Positions 18,951 through 27,136 of a stretch of DNA of 64,000 bases are shown one piece after another. Within the stretch, counting starts at the first letter, position 1. The number at the start of each line of letters is the position of its first letter. The DNA is taken from positions 89,368-153,367 of the forward strand of contig MSXR01000003.1 of assembly GCA_002083655.1 (NCBI GenBank), read 5' to 3'. The notes beneath the pieces were generated by a model. It was not told the DNA's origin. It did no database searches and worked only from the letters and a program-made list of their open reading frames with translations. This DNA is from Proteobacteria bacterium ST_bin14 (lineage in GTDB: Bacteria; Pseudomonadota; Alphaproteobacteria; Sphingomonadales; Sphingomonadaceae). Made by a program: the position numbers and the translations under genes.

Positions 18951-19046
18951 GTCACCCCGGACTTGGTCTGAGGTTCACTGGGGTTTTCACGTAACATGCG
19001 TTGCTCTTGCGCCAGCGTGGGTGCCGGAACAAGTCCGGCATAACGA
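18951..19046. repeat. Intergenic palindromic repeat between rnc and era
   Basis: The left part reads GTCACCCCGGACTTG and the right part CAAGTCCGG, so CCGGACTTG and CAAGTCCGG form an inverted pair with an imperfect middle. Short GTCA-type repeats of this kind are widespread between genes in sphingomonads. It sits between rnc and era, which are otherwise one operon, and could act as an RNA hairpin that modulates the ratio of the two. Confidence 0.6.
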
Positions 19047-19718
19047 TTAGGGTTCAAGCTGCGCCAGTAACGCCAGTGCCGCCGCCGTCTCGGCTTCCTG
19101 TTTGGATGTGCCCGTCGCGCTTGCTTCTGCCAGTTTGCCGATGCTGACGCGGACGGTGAAGACGGGTGCGTGCTGCGGTCCGGCGCGATCGATAATGGCA
19201 TATTCCGGCGGGCGGCGGTTTTGGGCGGCGGCCCATTCCTGCAGCGCAGATTTGGGGTGCTGTGGCGCGCGGGCCTGGGTGGTGACGCTATCGCCCCAGA
19301 GCTTGCGAATCGCCGCGCGGGCAGCGGGCAGGCCGTGATCGAGGTACAACGCACCGATCAGCGCCTCCATCACATCGCCCAACACATTGTCGCTATCGGC
19401 AGCGCCATCATCGCGGGCTTGCTTGCCCAGCTTTAGCCGAGGCGCGACGCCATTCGCACGGGCAACCCCGGCACAAACCGGGCCGGTTACCAGCGCATTC
19501 AACCGTTTGGACAGCTGCCCCTCGGGCTCTCCGGCGAACAGCTCGTACAGCCATTCAGCAATCACCAGGCCAAGCACCCGGTCGCCCAGAAATTCAAGCC
19601 GCTCGTAATTTGCCGCTGCCTGGCTGCCATGCGTCAGCGCCCGGTGATACAGCGCGGCGTCCCCCGGCTCGACCCCGAGCAGTTCGGCGAGCCATGTACC
19701 GATATCGTGGTCGTTCAA
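19047..19718 (-). CDS. rnc: Ribonuclease III
   Basis: Double-strand RNA endonuclease processing rRNA precursors. The 223-residue protein has the signature NYERLEFLGDRVL, the second acidic site in DVMEALIGALYLD and a C-terminal dsRNA-binding domain (KSALQEWAAA onward). TTG 19718 is chosen because it overlaps the lepB stop as TTGA and gives the normal length; the frame open to 19766 would lie inside lepB. Order lepB-rnc-era is the classical one. Confidence 0.95.
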   Translation of the reverse strand: MNDHDIGTWLAELLGVEPGDAALYHRALTHGSQAAANYERLEFLGDRVLGLVIAEWLYELFAGEPEGQLSKRLNALVTGPVCAGVARANGVAPRLKLGKQARDDGAADSDNVLGDVMEALIGALYLDHGLPAARAAIRKLWGDSVTTQARAPQHPKSALQEWAAAQNRRPPEYAIIDRAGPQHAPVFTVRVSIGKLAEASATGTSKQEAETAAALALLAQLEP

Positions 19719-20530
19719 AAGCCCCCCCCGATTCGCCCCCAGCGTGCGGCGGTGAACCACGTCCAAGGAAGGAACCAGTTGGCGGACCCATTGGTCGAGA
19801 AGAACATCATCACGGCCTTGCCTTCCAGGTTGCGCGTCGGGACGAAGCCGATGCCCTGGCCGATCACGGGTGGAAAGCGGCTGTCGGCGCTGTCATCGCG
19901 GTTGTCGCCCATCATGAACACGTGATCGGCGGGAACGGTATACAGCCCGGTATTGTCGGCAGGGGTGTCTCCGCGATCAAGCACGGTGTAGCTGCGCCCG
20001 CCCGGCAGGGTCTCACGATATTGCGGATAGCGGCAGATCGGCTTGCCCTTGTCGCTATCCTGAAATTCCACCGAGCATTGATAATTGGGCGTTATCGGCA
20101 CAGTGAAATCGGCAATCCGCTGTTTTGGAACGGGAATTCCGTTCAGAATCAACTGGCCCTGCCGCATCTGGATGGTATCGCCGGGCAAGCCGATGACGCG
20201 TTTGATGTAATCCTCGCTATTGCCGGGGGGTGCCTTGAACACCGCGATGTCGCCGCGTTCGGGCAGCGTGGCAAAGATATGGCCGGGGATGAGCGGGAGG
20301 CTGAACGGCAGGCTATAGCGCGAAAAGCCGTAATTCCATTTCGATACGAACAGATAATCGCCAATCAACAGGCGCGGAAGCATCGATTCTGACGGGATAT
20401 TGAACGGAGAAAACAAGAAACTGCGGAAAATCGACACGATAATGACGAGTTTTACCAGAAATGTTACCGTTTCGCGCGTTTCGGTGCGAAGCGGTGCCCT
20501 AATGGCAGCGGCGGTTTGCGTATCGCTCAT
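19715..20530 (-). CDS. lepB: Signal peptidase I
   Basis: Inner-membrane protease that cleaves signal peptides from exported proteins. 271 residues, one N-terminal membrane segment (FLVKLVIIVSIFRSFLF), catalytic Ser S49 in IPSESM and general base K110 in YIKRVIGLPGD; the GDNRDDSADSR box is present. It is the first visible gene of lepB-rnc-era-nitrilase and is divergent from pgi, with a 133-base region between that should contain both promoters. Confidence 0.95.
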   Translation of the reverse strand: MSDTQTAAAIRAPLRTETRETVTFLVKLVIIVSIFRSFLFSPFNIPSESMLPRLLIGDYLFVSKWNYGFSRYSLPFSLPLIPGHIFATLPERGDIAVFKAPPGNSEDYIKRVIGLPGDTIQMRQGQLILNGIPVPKQRIADFTVPITPNYQCSVEFQDSDKGKPICRYPQYRETLPGGRSYTVLDRGDTPADNTGLYTVPADHVFMMGDNRDDSADSRFPPVIGQGIGFVPTRNLEGKAVMMFFSTNGSANWFLPWTWFTAARWGRIGGGF

Positions 20531-20663
20531 ATGCAGGCTTTGCTTGGGGGCGATTGCGCCGTCAAGCGTGGCGTTTCATGTGGTGCGGGCTGTTATGGGA
20601 CGCTAGAGCCTGTCCGGGTCAGCTTGGCCTAAGCATCGCCAGCGTCGAATTGGAGAAATGCCG

Positions 20664-22160
20664 ATGTCCTCCCCCGAATGGCGCGCGATTGAGGCATTGC
20701 AGCCGCCCCGCCTGGAAACGCTGTTCGCGCAGGATGCTGGCCGAGTGGCGCGGTTCGGGGTTGATGTCGCCGGGCTGCATTTCGACTGGTCGAAAACCCA
20801 CCTGACGACAGAGGCAGTCGCGGTGTTTGAGGCGCTGGCCACGGCGCAGAATCTGTCGGGCAAGCGCGAGGCGCTGTTCCGGGGAGAGGTGATCAACCAA
20901 ACCGAAGGCCGCGCCGCTGAACACACCGCCGAACGCGGCGAGGGCGCACCGGAAAGCGTGGCGCGCGCCGGCATGCTCCACGCGCGGATGCGTGCGCTGA
21001 TCGATGCGATTGAGATGGAGGCGCTGGGCCCCATCGCACACATTCTGCACATCGGCATTGGCGGATCGGCGCTTGGCCCCGATTTGCTGATCGACGCGCT
21101 GGGGCGGGACGAGGATCGCTATGAGGTGGCGGTCGTCTCCAACGTTGATGGCTGCGCGCTGGAAGAAGCGTTTGCGCGGTTCGATCCCACCGCGACCCTG
21201 CTCGTCATCGCATCCAAAACCTTCACGACCACCGAGACGTTGCTCAACGCCACCAGTGCGCTGGAATGGATGCGGGAAGGCGGGGTTGAGGACGCCTATG
21301 GCCGCGTGGTTGCGCTGACGGCGGCACCCGATACCGCGCTTGAATGGGGCGTCGACGAAACCCGCATCCTCCCCTTTGCCGAATCGGTGGGCGGGCGATA
21401 CTCGCTTTGGTCGTCGATTGGTTTTCCGGCAGCACTCGCCCTCGGGTGGGAGGCGTTTGAGGAGCTGCTGGAAGGAGCGGGCGAGATGGACCGGCATTTC
21501 CGGTTGGCCGCCGCGCATGAAAACGCGCCGATGCTCGCTGCCTTTGCCGACTTGTTCTACACCCAGGTGAAGGGCGCGCAGACGCGGGCCAGCTTTGCCT
21601 ATGATGAGCGGCTGCGGCTGCTGCCCAGCTATTTGCAGCAGCTTGAGATGGAATCGAACGGCAAAAGCGTGGGCGCCGATGGCCAGTCCGTTGGCCGCGC
21701 CACCGCGCCGGTTACCTGGGGCGGGGTGGGCACGGATGCGCAGCATGCGGTGTTCCAGCTGCTCCATCAGGGCACGCAGCTGATTCCGGTAGAATTTGTT
21801 GCGGTGGCAGAACCCGGCGACGCGCTGGACGATGCGCACCACGAACAGTTGCTGCTCAATTGCTTTGCGCAAGGGGCCGCGCTGATGAAGGGCCGCGCGA
21901 ATGAGGCGGACCCGGCGCGCGCCTATCCCGGCGACCGACCCAGCGCGACGATATTGATCGAGGCGCTTGATCCACGTTCGCTGGGCGCGCTGATCGCGTT
22001 TTACGAACAGCGCACCTTTGTGAATGCGGTGCTGCTGGGGATTAACCCGTTTGATCAGTTCGGCGTGGAGCTGGGCAAGGAAATGGCCAAGGCTGCCGCA
22101 CAAGGCGGGCTGGACTTTGATCCATCGACCACTGATTTGATCCAGCGGGCTTTGGGGTAA
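20664..22160 (+). CDS. pgi: Glucose-6-phosphate isomerase
   Basis: Interconverts glucose-6-phosphate and fructose-6-phosphate. The 498-residue protein carries the first signature region HIGIGGSALGPDLL and the second near GRYSLWSSIGFPAAL. ATG 20664 is preferred to ATG 20658 because TGGAGA lies at a proper distance only from the second. Galactose released by the two galactosidases would enter metabolism through the same hexose-phosphate pool. Confidence 0.95.
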   Translation: MSSPEWRAIEALQPPRLETLFAQDAGRVARFGVDVAGLHFDWSKTHLTTEAVAVFEALATAQNLSGKREALFRGEVINQTEGRAAEHTAERGEGAPESVARAGMLHARMRALIDAIEMEALGPIAHILHIGIGGSALGPDLLIDALGRDEDRYEVAVVSNVDGCALEEAFARFDPTATLLVIASKTFTTTETLLNATSALEWMREGGVEDAYGRVVALTAAPDTALEWGVDETRILPFAESVGGRYSLWSSIGFPAALALGWEAFEELLEGAGEMDRHFRLAAAHENAPMLAAFADLFYTQVKGAQTRASFAYDERLRLLPSYLQQLEMESNGKSVGADGQSVGRATAPVTWGGVGTDAQHAVFQLLHQGTQLIPVEFVAVAEPGDALDDAHHEQLLLNCFAQGAALMKGRANEADPARAYPGDRPSATILIEALDPRSLGALIAFYEQRTFVNAVLLGINPFDQFGVELGKEMAKAAAQGGLDFDPSTTDLIQRALG

Positions 22161-22219
22161 GCACCCTTGATTGACTGTCAGCCCCGCCTTAGCGGCGGTG
22201 ACGAATAAAAGGAACAAGC

Positions 22220-23563
22220 ATGACCACCTACGACTATGATCTTTTCGTCATCGGGGCCGGTTCGGGCGGCGTCCGGGCGGCGCGGGTTTCCGCCGCGCAC
22301 GGGGCCAAGGTGGCGATTGCCGAGGAATACCGCGTTGGTGGCACTTGCGTTATCCGGGGGTGCGTACCCAAGAAGTTGCTCGTCTATGGTGCGCATTTTG
22401 CAGAAGATTTGGCAGATGCCCGGCGCTTTGGCTGGGATGTGCCCGAATGCGCGTTCGATTGGCCGCGCCTGCGCGATAATGTGCTGTTCGAAGTTGACCG
22501 GCTGAACGCGGCCTACACGACCACGCTCGACAGCCATCAGGTTGAGGTGATCCTGGAGCGGGCCGAGGTTGCCGGGCCCAACGAGGTGCGCCTGGCCAGC
22601 GGCAAAACGGTGACGGCGGGGCGCATCCTGATCGCCACGGGCGCAACGCCGCAATTGCTCCACTTTCCCGGCAGCGAGCACGCAATCACCTCAAACGAAG
22701 TGTTCCATTTGTCCGCCCTGCCCAAGCGGGTGTTGATTGCCGGCGCGGGGTATATCGCCAATGAATTTGCAGGCATTTTCCACGAATTCGGCAGTGCGGT
22801 GACGGTGGTGAACCGCAGCGACGCCATACTGCGGGGATATGACGAGCAAATCCGCGACCGGCTGCTGCAGATATCGATGGGCAAGGGGATCCAGTTCCGG
22901 TTCAACACCGTTTTCAAATCGATCACGAAACAAGACGATGGCAGCATGGTGGTGGAATTCACCAGCGGCGATCCGATGACGGTCGATTGCGTGATGTTCG
23001 CCACGGGCCGCGTGCCGTGCACGGACGGGCTGGGGCTGGAAGCAGCGGGCGTGGTGCTCGACAAGGGCGCGATCAAGGTGGACGATGATAACCAGTCCAG
23101 CGTGCCCAGCATCTATGCCGTGGGCGACGTGACGAACCGGGTGCAGTTGACCCCGGTCGCGATCCGCGAGGGGCAGGCGTTTGCCGACACGATCTTTGGC
23201 AACAAGCCGACCCGTGTCGATTATGGCTGCATCCCCAGCGCCGTGTTCAGCCACCCGCCGATTGGCGCTGTTGGGCTGACGGAGAGCCAGGCCAAGCAGA
23301 AATACGGTGCGGTACGGGTGTACACATCCGATTTCCGCCCGATGAAGAACGTACTGGCCGGCCGCAACGAACGCGCGCTGTACAAAATGGTCTGCGACGC
23401 CGCGAGCAACCGCGTCGTCGGCCTCCACATGATTGGCCCGGAATCCGGCGAGATCATTCAGGCGGCCGCCGTGGCGGTAAAGGCCAGGCTGACCAAGGAT
23501 GCGTTTGACGAAACGATGGCGCTGCATCCGACGATGGCGGAAGAACTGGTGCTTATGAAGTAG
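22220..23563 (+). CDS. gor: Glutathione-disulfide reductase
   Basis: FAD/NADPH enzyme that reduces glutathione disulphide. 447 residues; N-terminal FAD fold VIGAGSGGVRAAR, redox-active C43 and C48 in GGTCVIRGCVPKK, NAD(P) fold around GAGYIANEFAG, and the catalytic His-Glu in LHPTMAEELV at the C-terminus. A clear AAAGGAACA site precedes ATG 22220. It follows pgi by 59 bases and may be co-transcribed. Trypanothione or other pyridine disulphide reductases are less likely because of the GxxCVIRGC context. Confidence 0.92.
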   Translation: MTTYDYDLFVIGAGSGGVRAARVSAAHGAKVAIAEEYRVGGTCVIRGCVPKKLLVYGAHFAEDLADARRFGWDVPECAFDWPRLRDNVLFEVDRLNAAYTTTLDSHQVEVILERAEVAGPNEVRLASGKTVTAGRILIATGATPQLLHFPGSEHAITSNEVFHLSALPKRVLIAGAGYIANEFAGIFHEFGSAVTVVNRSDAILRGYDEQIRDRLLQISMGKGIQFRFNTVFKSITKQDDGSMVVEFTSGDPMTVDCVMFATGRVPCTDGLGLEAAGVVLDKGAIKVDDDNQSSVPSIYAVGDVTNRVQLTPVAIREGQAFADTIFGNKPTRVDYGCIPSAVFSHPPIGAVGLTESQAKQKYGAVRVYTSDFRPMKNVLAGRNERALYKMVCDAASNRVVGLHMIGPESGEIIQAAAVAVKARLTKDAFDETMALHPTMAEELVLMK

Positions 23564-23740
23564 GGGGGGGTCCGCCCCATTTTTTCCTATAGAAGGCGAC
23601 TTCGGCCAACCCTTAAAGCTGTCGCCGATTATGCACGCTTAGCGCGAAGCCGACGGTGATCGTCGGACATTCGCGACTGTCCGGTTTTGGGTAGGTTTTT
23701 AGAACCGCAGACATTTGCGTTGATGTCCGTTGGTCGCCGA

Positions 23741-24085
23741 CTACCGTTCATTCTTCTTTCTCGAGAACTTGACGGAAACCGAGGCGTTGCCCTTGGTAAC
23801 TAGACCTACGCTCAGGCCAGCCTCAATGCCGACATTGAACTCGATCTCGTCGAGCTCGAATTGCGAAGCGACCGCTGCGACCTGAGATTGCGCGGCGAGG
23901 CTGGTGAGCTTCGTTATGACTTGATCCCAAATGCCTTCAAGTTCGTCGATCCGATCGATTACCGCGCCCGAGCCGCGCGAATGTCGATTGACCGCGAACG
24001 GCGCCTCTTCGCCATCGGGCACGTCCATGCCGAGCGTCGACCGCACAATGGTCACCTGGAAATCGGAAATGAAAGAATCACTCAA
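23741..24085 (-). CDS. Trypsin-co-occurring (Trypco) domain protein, CU044_2847-like
   Basis: A 114-residue protein. Its C-terminal part, FELDEIEFNVGIEAG followed by a Gly/Ser-rich turn and VSVKFSRKK, resembles the Trypco1/CU044_2847-type domain (Trypco2 is the alternative), a beta-rich domain named because its genes sit beside trypsin-like proteases. The middle part holds an amphipathic helix (VIDRIDELEGIWDQVITKL). Start TTG 24085 is well supported: AAAGGAG with a six-base spacer lies just before it, inside the protease gene, which it overlaps by eight bases. Function is inferred from the pairing: a target, sensor or regulator for the protease. Base composition is visibly more AT-rich than neighbours. 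Confidence 0.65.
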   Translation of the reverse strand: MSDSFISDFQVTIVRSTLGMDVPDGEEAPFAVNRHSRGSGAVIDRIDELEGIWDQVITKLTSLAAQSQVAAVASQFELDEIEFNVGIEAGLSVGLVTKGNASVSVKFSRKKNER

Positions 24086-25061
24086 GGAAATCTCCTTTCA
24101 AGCTGCGCGCGCCAAGAAGGGCCGCAGCTTGTTTTAAGTCGAGCCCATAACCGTAGGTGACAAAAGCTCCGTTCGGTTCTTGGCAATTGGCGTCGCCAAG
24201 ATAAATCCCGATTAGATCAGCGCGTTGGTGATCGTAATCTGATGCTGACACAAGCGAGCCGCTGTCGCCGGGATGGCCATTCTCGTCGATCAGGAACTGC
24301 TTTGGCGTAGCTGCGCTGCGTATTTCCGAGGGGGACGACAGCGACATCATCACAGTGCTCGCTTTAAGCCCAGTATTACCGAGGTGGACGTGCACTGTTT
24401 CTCCCTCGATCGCGCTGCGCACATTGGATTCATCACGGTGCCAAGTCCAGCTGGGCCCTCCACAGGGGAATTCGACAGTCGCAGCGTCAATGAAGCCGGG
24501 CGCACGCGCGACGAGCCGCGCGCCATCGCCGCATTCCGAGCATTCGATCGGGACGCGCTGTCCCGGACGATAGCCCTCGACGACATGACCCGCAGTAATT
24601 CCGAAATGGTTTCCTATATCGTTTTCGAAAATCGCAGCGACGTATCCGTCCGGGATTCCGTGCTGATTGAATATTGCCACGCGCTCTAGCAGCGGGGCTC
24701 TTGATTGACCATTTTCGAGTACGACTGTCGGTTCTTTGGCATCTTTTAGTCGCGCCCCGCGAAACAGGATCGCGCCGAACTGATATCCGTACACGATTGG
24801 AAATTCTGGCGAGGCCTTGCCTTCCTCGCGGTCAGTAACGCGAAAAATACCGGTTGCTACCAACCCCGTTTGATCCAGCGCTTCGGAAAAATAGTCTTCG
24901 TCCGCCATGCGTTGAAGACGAAAGCGCAGATATGTGGACCAAATCCCGATCCAACGCTCCGGTCCCTCGCGCGACAAACCATAGGATGGTAAAGACCCTC
25001 TGAAGCGGTCGTCGGGAAATCGGTTCGGCACTAGCTCACGCAGAATTTCCGGTGGAATCAT
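24078..25061 (-). CDS. Trypsin-like serine protease, partner of Trypco protein
   Basis: A 327-residue protein with a trypsin-fold domain in its second half. The triad can be placed: H159 in HFGITAGHVV, D192 in GFIDAATVEF and S267 in HPGDSGSLV. There is no signal peptide or membrane segment, so it would act in the cytoplasm. The first 130 residues form a separate, unrecognised domain. ATG 25061 follows a GGGGGTG site. It overlaps the small Trypco gene. Two 60-base lines I counted here are 48% and 50% GC against 75% in one line of gor, which suggests horizontal transfer. Cytosolic trypsin plus Trypco pairs are predicted conflict-system parts. Confidence 0.8.
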   Translation of the reverse strand: MIPPEILRELVPNRFPDDRFRGSLPSYGLSREGPERWIGIWSTYLRFRLQRMADEDYFSEALDQTGLVATGIFRVTDREEGKASPEFPIVYGYQFGAILFRGARLKDAKEPTVVLENGQSRAPLLERVAIFNQHGIPDGYVAAIFENDIGNHFGITAGHVVEGYRPGQRVPIECSECGDGARLVARAPGFIDAATVEFPCGGPSWTWHRDESNVRSAIEGETVHVHLGNTGLKASTVMMSLSSPSEIRSAATPKQFLIDENGHPGDSGSLVSASDYDHQRADLIGIYLGDANCQEPNGAFVTYGYGLDLKQAAALLGARSLKGDFLE

Positions 25062-25237
25062 CAGTCACCCCCAAATTTTTTTATTACACAGTCTTGTCGA
25101 CCGGTAAAGTCTGCGATGTTCCATTCGTTGAATGCTTACGAGCTCTTTCGAGGAACTTGCGGATATGATGCGAAGTCAAGTGCCATCGATCCCGGCTGCC
25201 ATTCACCCGGCACTGAAATTCCCCACGCATCGCCGCG

Positions 25238-25256
25238 CTGGATTGCTTCGCTGCGC
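25238..25256. repeat. Partial copy of the terminal inverted-repeat family
   Basis: Nineteen bases, CTGGATTGCTTCGCTGCGC, are identical to part of the arm of the inverted repeat at 63918-63988. It lies in the 228-base gap between the protease cassette and rlpA, where I see no gene; the short open frame 25116-25322 there contains this repeat and lacks gene-like features. Confidence 0.7.
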
Positions 25257-25289
25257 GCGCCATTGCGATGCGCGGTACAAGCGGATGCG

Positions 25290-25859
25290 CTAAAGCCCCG
25301 CGTTCAGGAATTGCGCGCGTAGGTTCTGGAGTACCCGGCCTGATACCGGGGCCAGATCGCGGGCGTGTTTGCCGCGGCGCAGGCGATCACGGTCTTTGCT
25401 GGATGGCTCGACCCGCTGTACGCGGACGCGGGCGAGACCCTGGGTTTTTACTCCCAGAAGTTCCGCTGCGCCGCGCGACAAATCGATAATGCGTTTTGAC
25501 GCACCGAAAGGGCCGCGATCATTAATCCGCACCAGAATGCGCCGCCCGGTATCGAGCGCGGTTACCTCAACATAGGTGGGTAGCGGCAGCGTTCGGTGCG
25601 CCGCGGTGATCCATTCCGGGCGAAATCGCTCACCAAGCGACGTCACATTGCCGCTTTCGCTGCCATACCAGCTGGCATAGCCCAGCATGTCATACCCCGG
25701 ATCGGCTTCGGGGACATAGGTGGTGCCGCGTATTTTATACGGCTTGCCGATTTTGACCGGGGTATCGCTGACCGGGCGAACATTGCCGCCCGCGCACGCC
25801 GATAGCAGCAGCGCGAGTGCGCCTGCACCTGCCAGTCGTGATCCCCCGAGCCGCCTCAT
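25290..25859 (-). CDS. rlpA: RlpA-family lipoprotein (septal lytic transglycosylase type)
   Basis: A 189-residue lipoprotein with lipobox LLLSACAG and a double-psi beta-barrel domain. Recognisable segments are GYASWYGSESGN, LPTYVEVTALDTGR and the RINDRGPF motif with the following RIIDLSRGAAELLG. RlpA cleaves denuded peptidoglycan at division sites. The C-terminal SPOR domain of larger RlpAs is missing, so septal targeting must work in some other way. It is transcribed away from the protease cassette's upstream side, in the same direction as it. Confidence 0.9.
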   Translation of the reverse strand: MRRLGGSRLAGAGALALLLSACAGGNVRPVSDTPVKIGKPYKIRGTTYVPEADPGYDMLGYASWYGSESGNVTSLGERFRPEWITAAHRTLPLPTYVEVTALDTGRRILVRINDRGPFGASKRIIDLSRGAAELLGVKTQGLARVRVQRVEPSSKDRDRLRRGKHARDLAPVSGRVLQNLRAQFLNAGL

Positions 25860-25900
25860 CCGCGCGACGCTAAAGCGAAACGATCCAAATGGGAATCGCC

Positions 25901-27061
25901 TTAGATCACTTGCGCGCGGTTTTCGTCGCGGTGTTTTTTCAGATATTTCATGAACGGGGTGCCGCCCGTGCCGACATCGGGATCGTTGCCGGCGGCGTTT
26001 GATGCCTGTTTGTTGATATAGCTGGCGGCATATTCGAGATGGCGGCTGCGGAACCGCGCGACCTGTTCAACGCAGGCGTTGAACGCGTCCTTCAGCGATT
26101 GGTGCTGGGTGCGGGCAAAATCGCGCAAATGGCTGGCGGCCTGCATATCTTCGATGAACATACGGTGCTGGCGCGGGCGATAATGGTGCAATTCCGCCAG
26201 GAAGGCGCGCAGATCATCGGTGGTGTGGGTGACCTGAAACAGCGCGTCCATGCTGGGCACGATGGAGCTTTGCGATCCGGTTTGCCCGCGCAGCGCCTGC
26301 GGCTTGCCGCCATATTGTGCGACACCTTCATAGATCAGCCCGTCGGGCATGGCCGGGTTGTTCTTCCAGCCGTTGATGTACGGGCGGACGCGGTTGAAAT
26401 AGATATACGGGTCGCATTTCTCCACCATGCGGTCGAAAATCGCGTTTATCTCATCCCATACCGCGTTCATCTCAATCAGCAGCGCCTCGCAGCGGGGGGC
26501 ATCGCCTGCATCGCTGGCGCGGACCAGATCGACGCCCAACGCCAGCGCACGACCCGCCACCGCCTCAATCGCGACATGCACCAGCACGAACCAGTTTTCA
26601 TCCTGCCCACCGGCAAAATGCTGGTCCATCACCAGATTTTCGAGCGTGATTGGGCCCGCCTTGTCGAGCCGGAACCAGTTGTCGAGCACATAGCCGGCAT
26701 AGTTCATCACCGGCGGAAAGCCGATCGCGTCGGACAGGGCGACAAAGGGCAAAGCGAGGTTGGCGGGCAGGGTGGTGATCGCGGTCGGCTCCCCCCACAC
26801 ATAGGCCTGGACGAGGAAGGAATAGCGCACCATCGCCACGCCAATCGCGGCGGTATCGCCGGTGGCGATCAGCGCGTCATAATCGGGGATCGGCAGCGCC
26901 CCCAGCCAGTGGCGGATGCGCCCGGTGGTGACGAGGCCAGACAGCATGGCGGCGGCGTCTTCGATGTCGGCGAAATCATCAGGCAGCACCACCTCGTCAA
27001 TTTCAGCGGCCGACAGAAATCCCCGGTCGCGCGACAGGCCATAATGGCTCAGGTCATGCAT
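25901..27061 (-). CDS. Indoleamine 2,3-dioxygenase
   Basis: Heme enzyme that opens the indole ring of tryptophan to give N-formylkynurenine. The 386-residue length matches animal and bacterial IDOs. The likely proximal heme ligand is H341 in RFRSRHLEYAASYI, close to H346 of human IDO1; the distal-pocket region VALSDAIGFPPVMNYAGYVLDNW is split around a conserved SxxG-type turn, and GTGGTPFM corresponds to the mobile substrate loop. Kynurenine formamidase or kynureninase genes are not adjacent. An 18-base palindrome lies just before its start, suggesting control by a dimeric repressor. Confidence 0.9.
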   Translation of the reverse strand: MHDLSHYGLSRDRGFLSAAEIDEVVLPDDFADIEDAAAMLSGLVTTGRIRHWLGALPIPDYDALIATGDTAAIGVAMVRYSFLVQAYVWGEPTAITTLPANLALPFVALSDAIGFPPVMNYAGYVLDNWFRLDKAGPITLENLVMDQHFAGGQDENWFVLVHVAIEAVAGRALALGVDLVRASDAGDAPRCEALLIEMNAVWDEINAIFDRMVEKCDPYIYFNRVRPYINGWKNNPAMPDGLIYEGVAQYGGKPQALRGQTGSQSSIVPSMDALFQVTHTTDDLRAFLAELHHYRPRQHRMFIEDMQAASHLRDFARTQHQSLKDAFNACVEQVARFRSRHLEYAASYINKQASNAAGNDPDVGTGGTPFMKYLKKHRDENRAQVI

Positions 27062-27079
27062 GATATTGGCCCCTCAAAC

Positions 27080-27097
27080 TGGTTTCATTTGAAACCA
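27080..27097. promoter_or_regulatory. 18-base palindrome upstream of the IDO gene, probable operator
   Basis: TGGTTTCATTTGAAACCA is two perfect 8-base arms (TGGTTTCA and TGAAACCA) around TT. It lies 19-36 bases upstream of the IDO start on the minus strand, a normal promoter/operator place. A dimeric regulator such as a MarR-type protein would fit; the identity is unknown and no regulator gene is adjacent. Confidence 0.65.
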
Positions 27098-27136
27098 CGT
27101 TAGCCGGTGTATCACGATGACGCCAGCGGGTGCGGG

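Noticed and set aside
20619..22217. 532-residue open frame antisense to pgi
   Set aside because: High-GC shadow frame; pgi has clear motifs and a ribosome site on the other strand.
23564..23740. Possible extra gene of the protease-Trypco system downstream
   Set aside because: No open frame with a ribosome site and no motif; the gap holds only short imperfect repeats.
25116..25322. 68-residue frame between the protease cassette and rlpA as a third cassette gene
   Set aside because: It contains a dispersed repeat, overlaps rlpA's end, and lacks a ribosome site and any domain.
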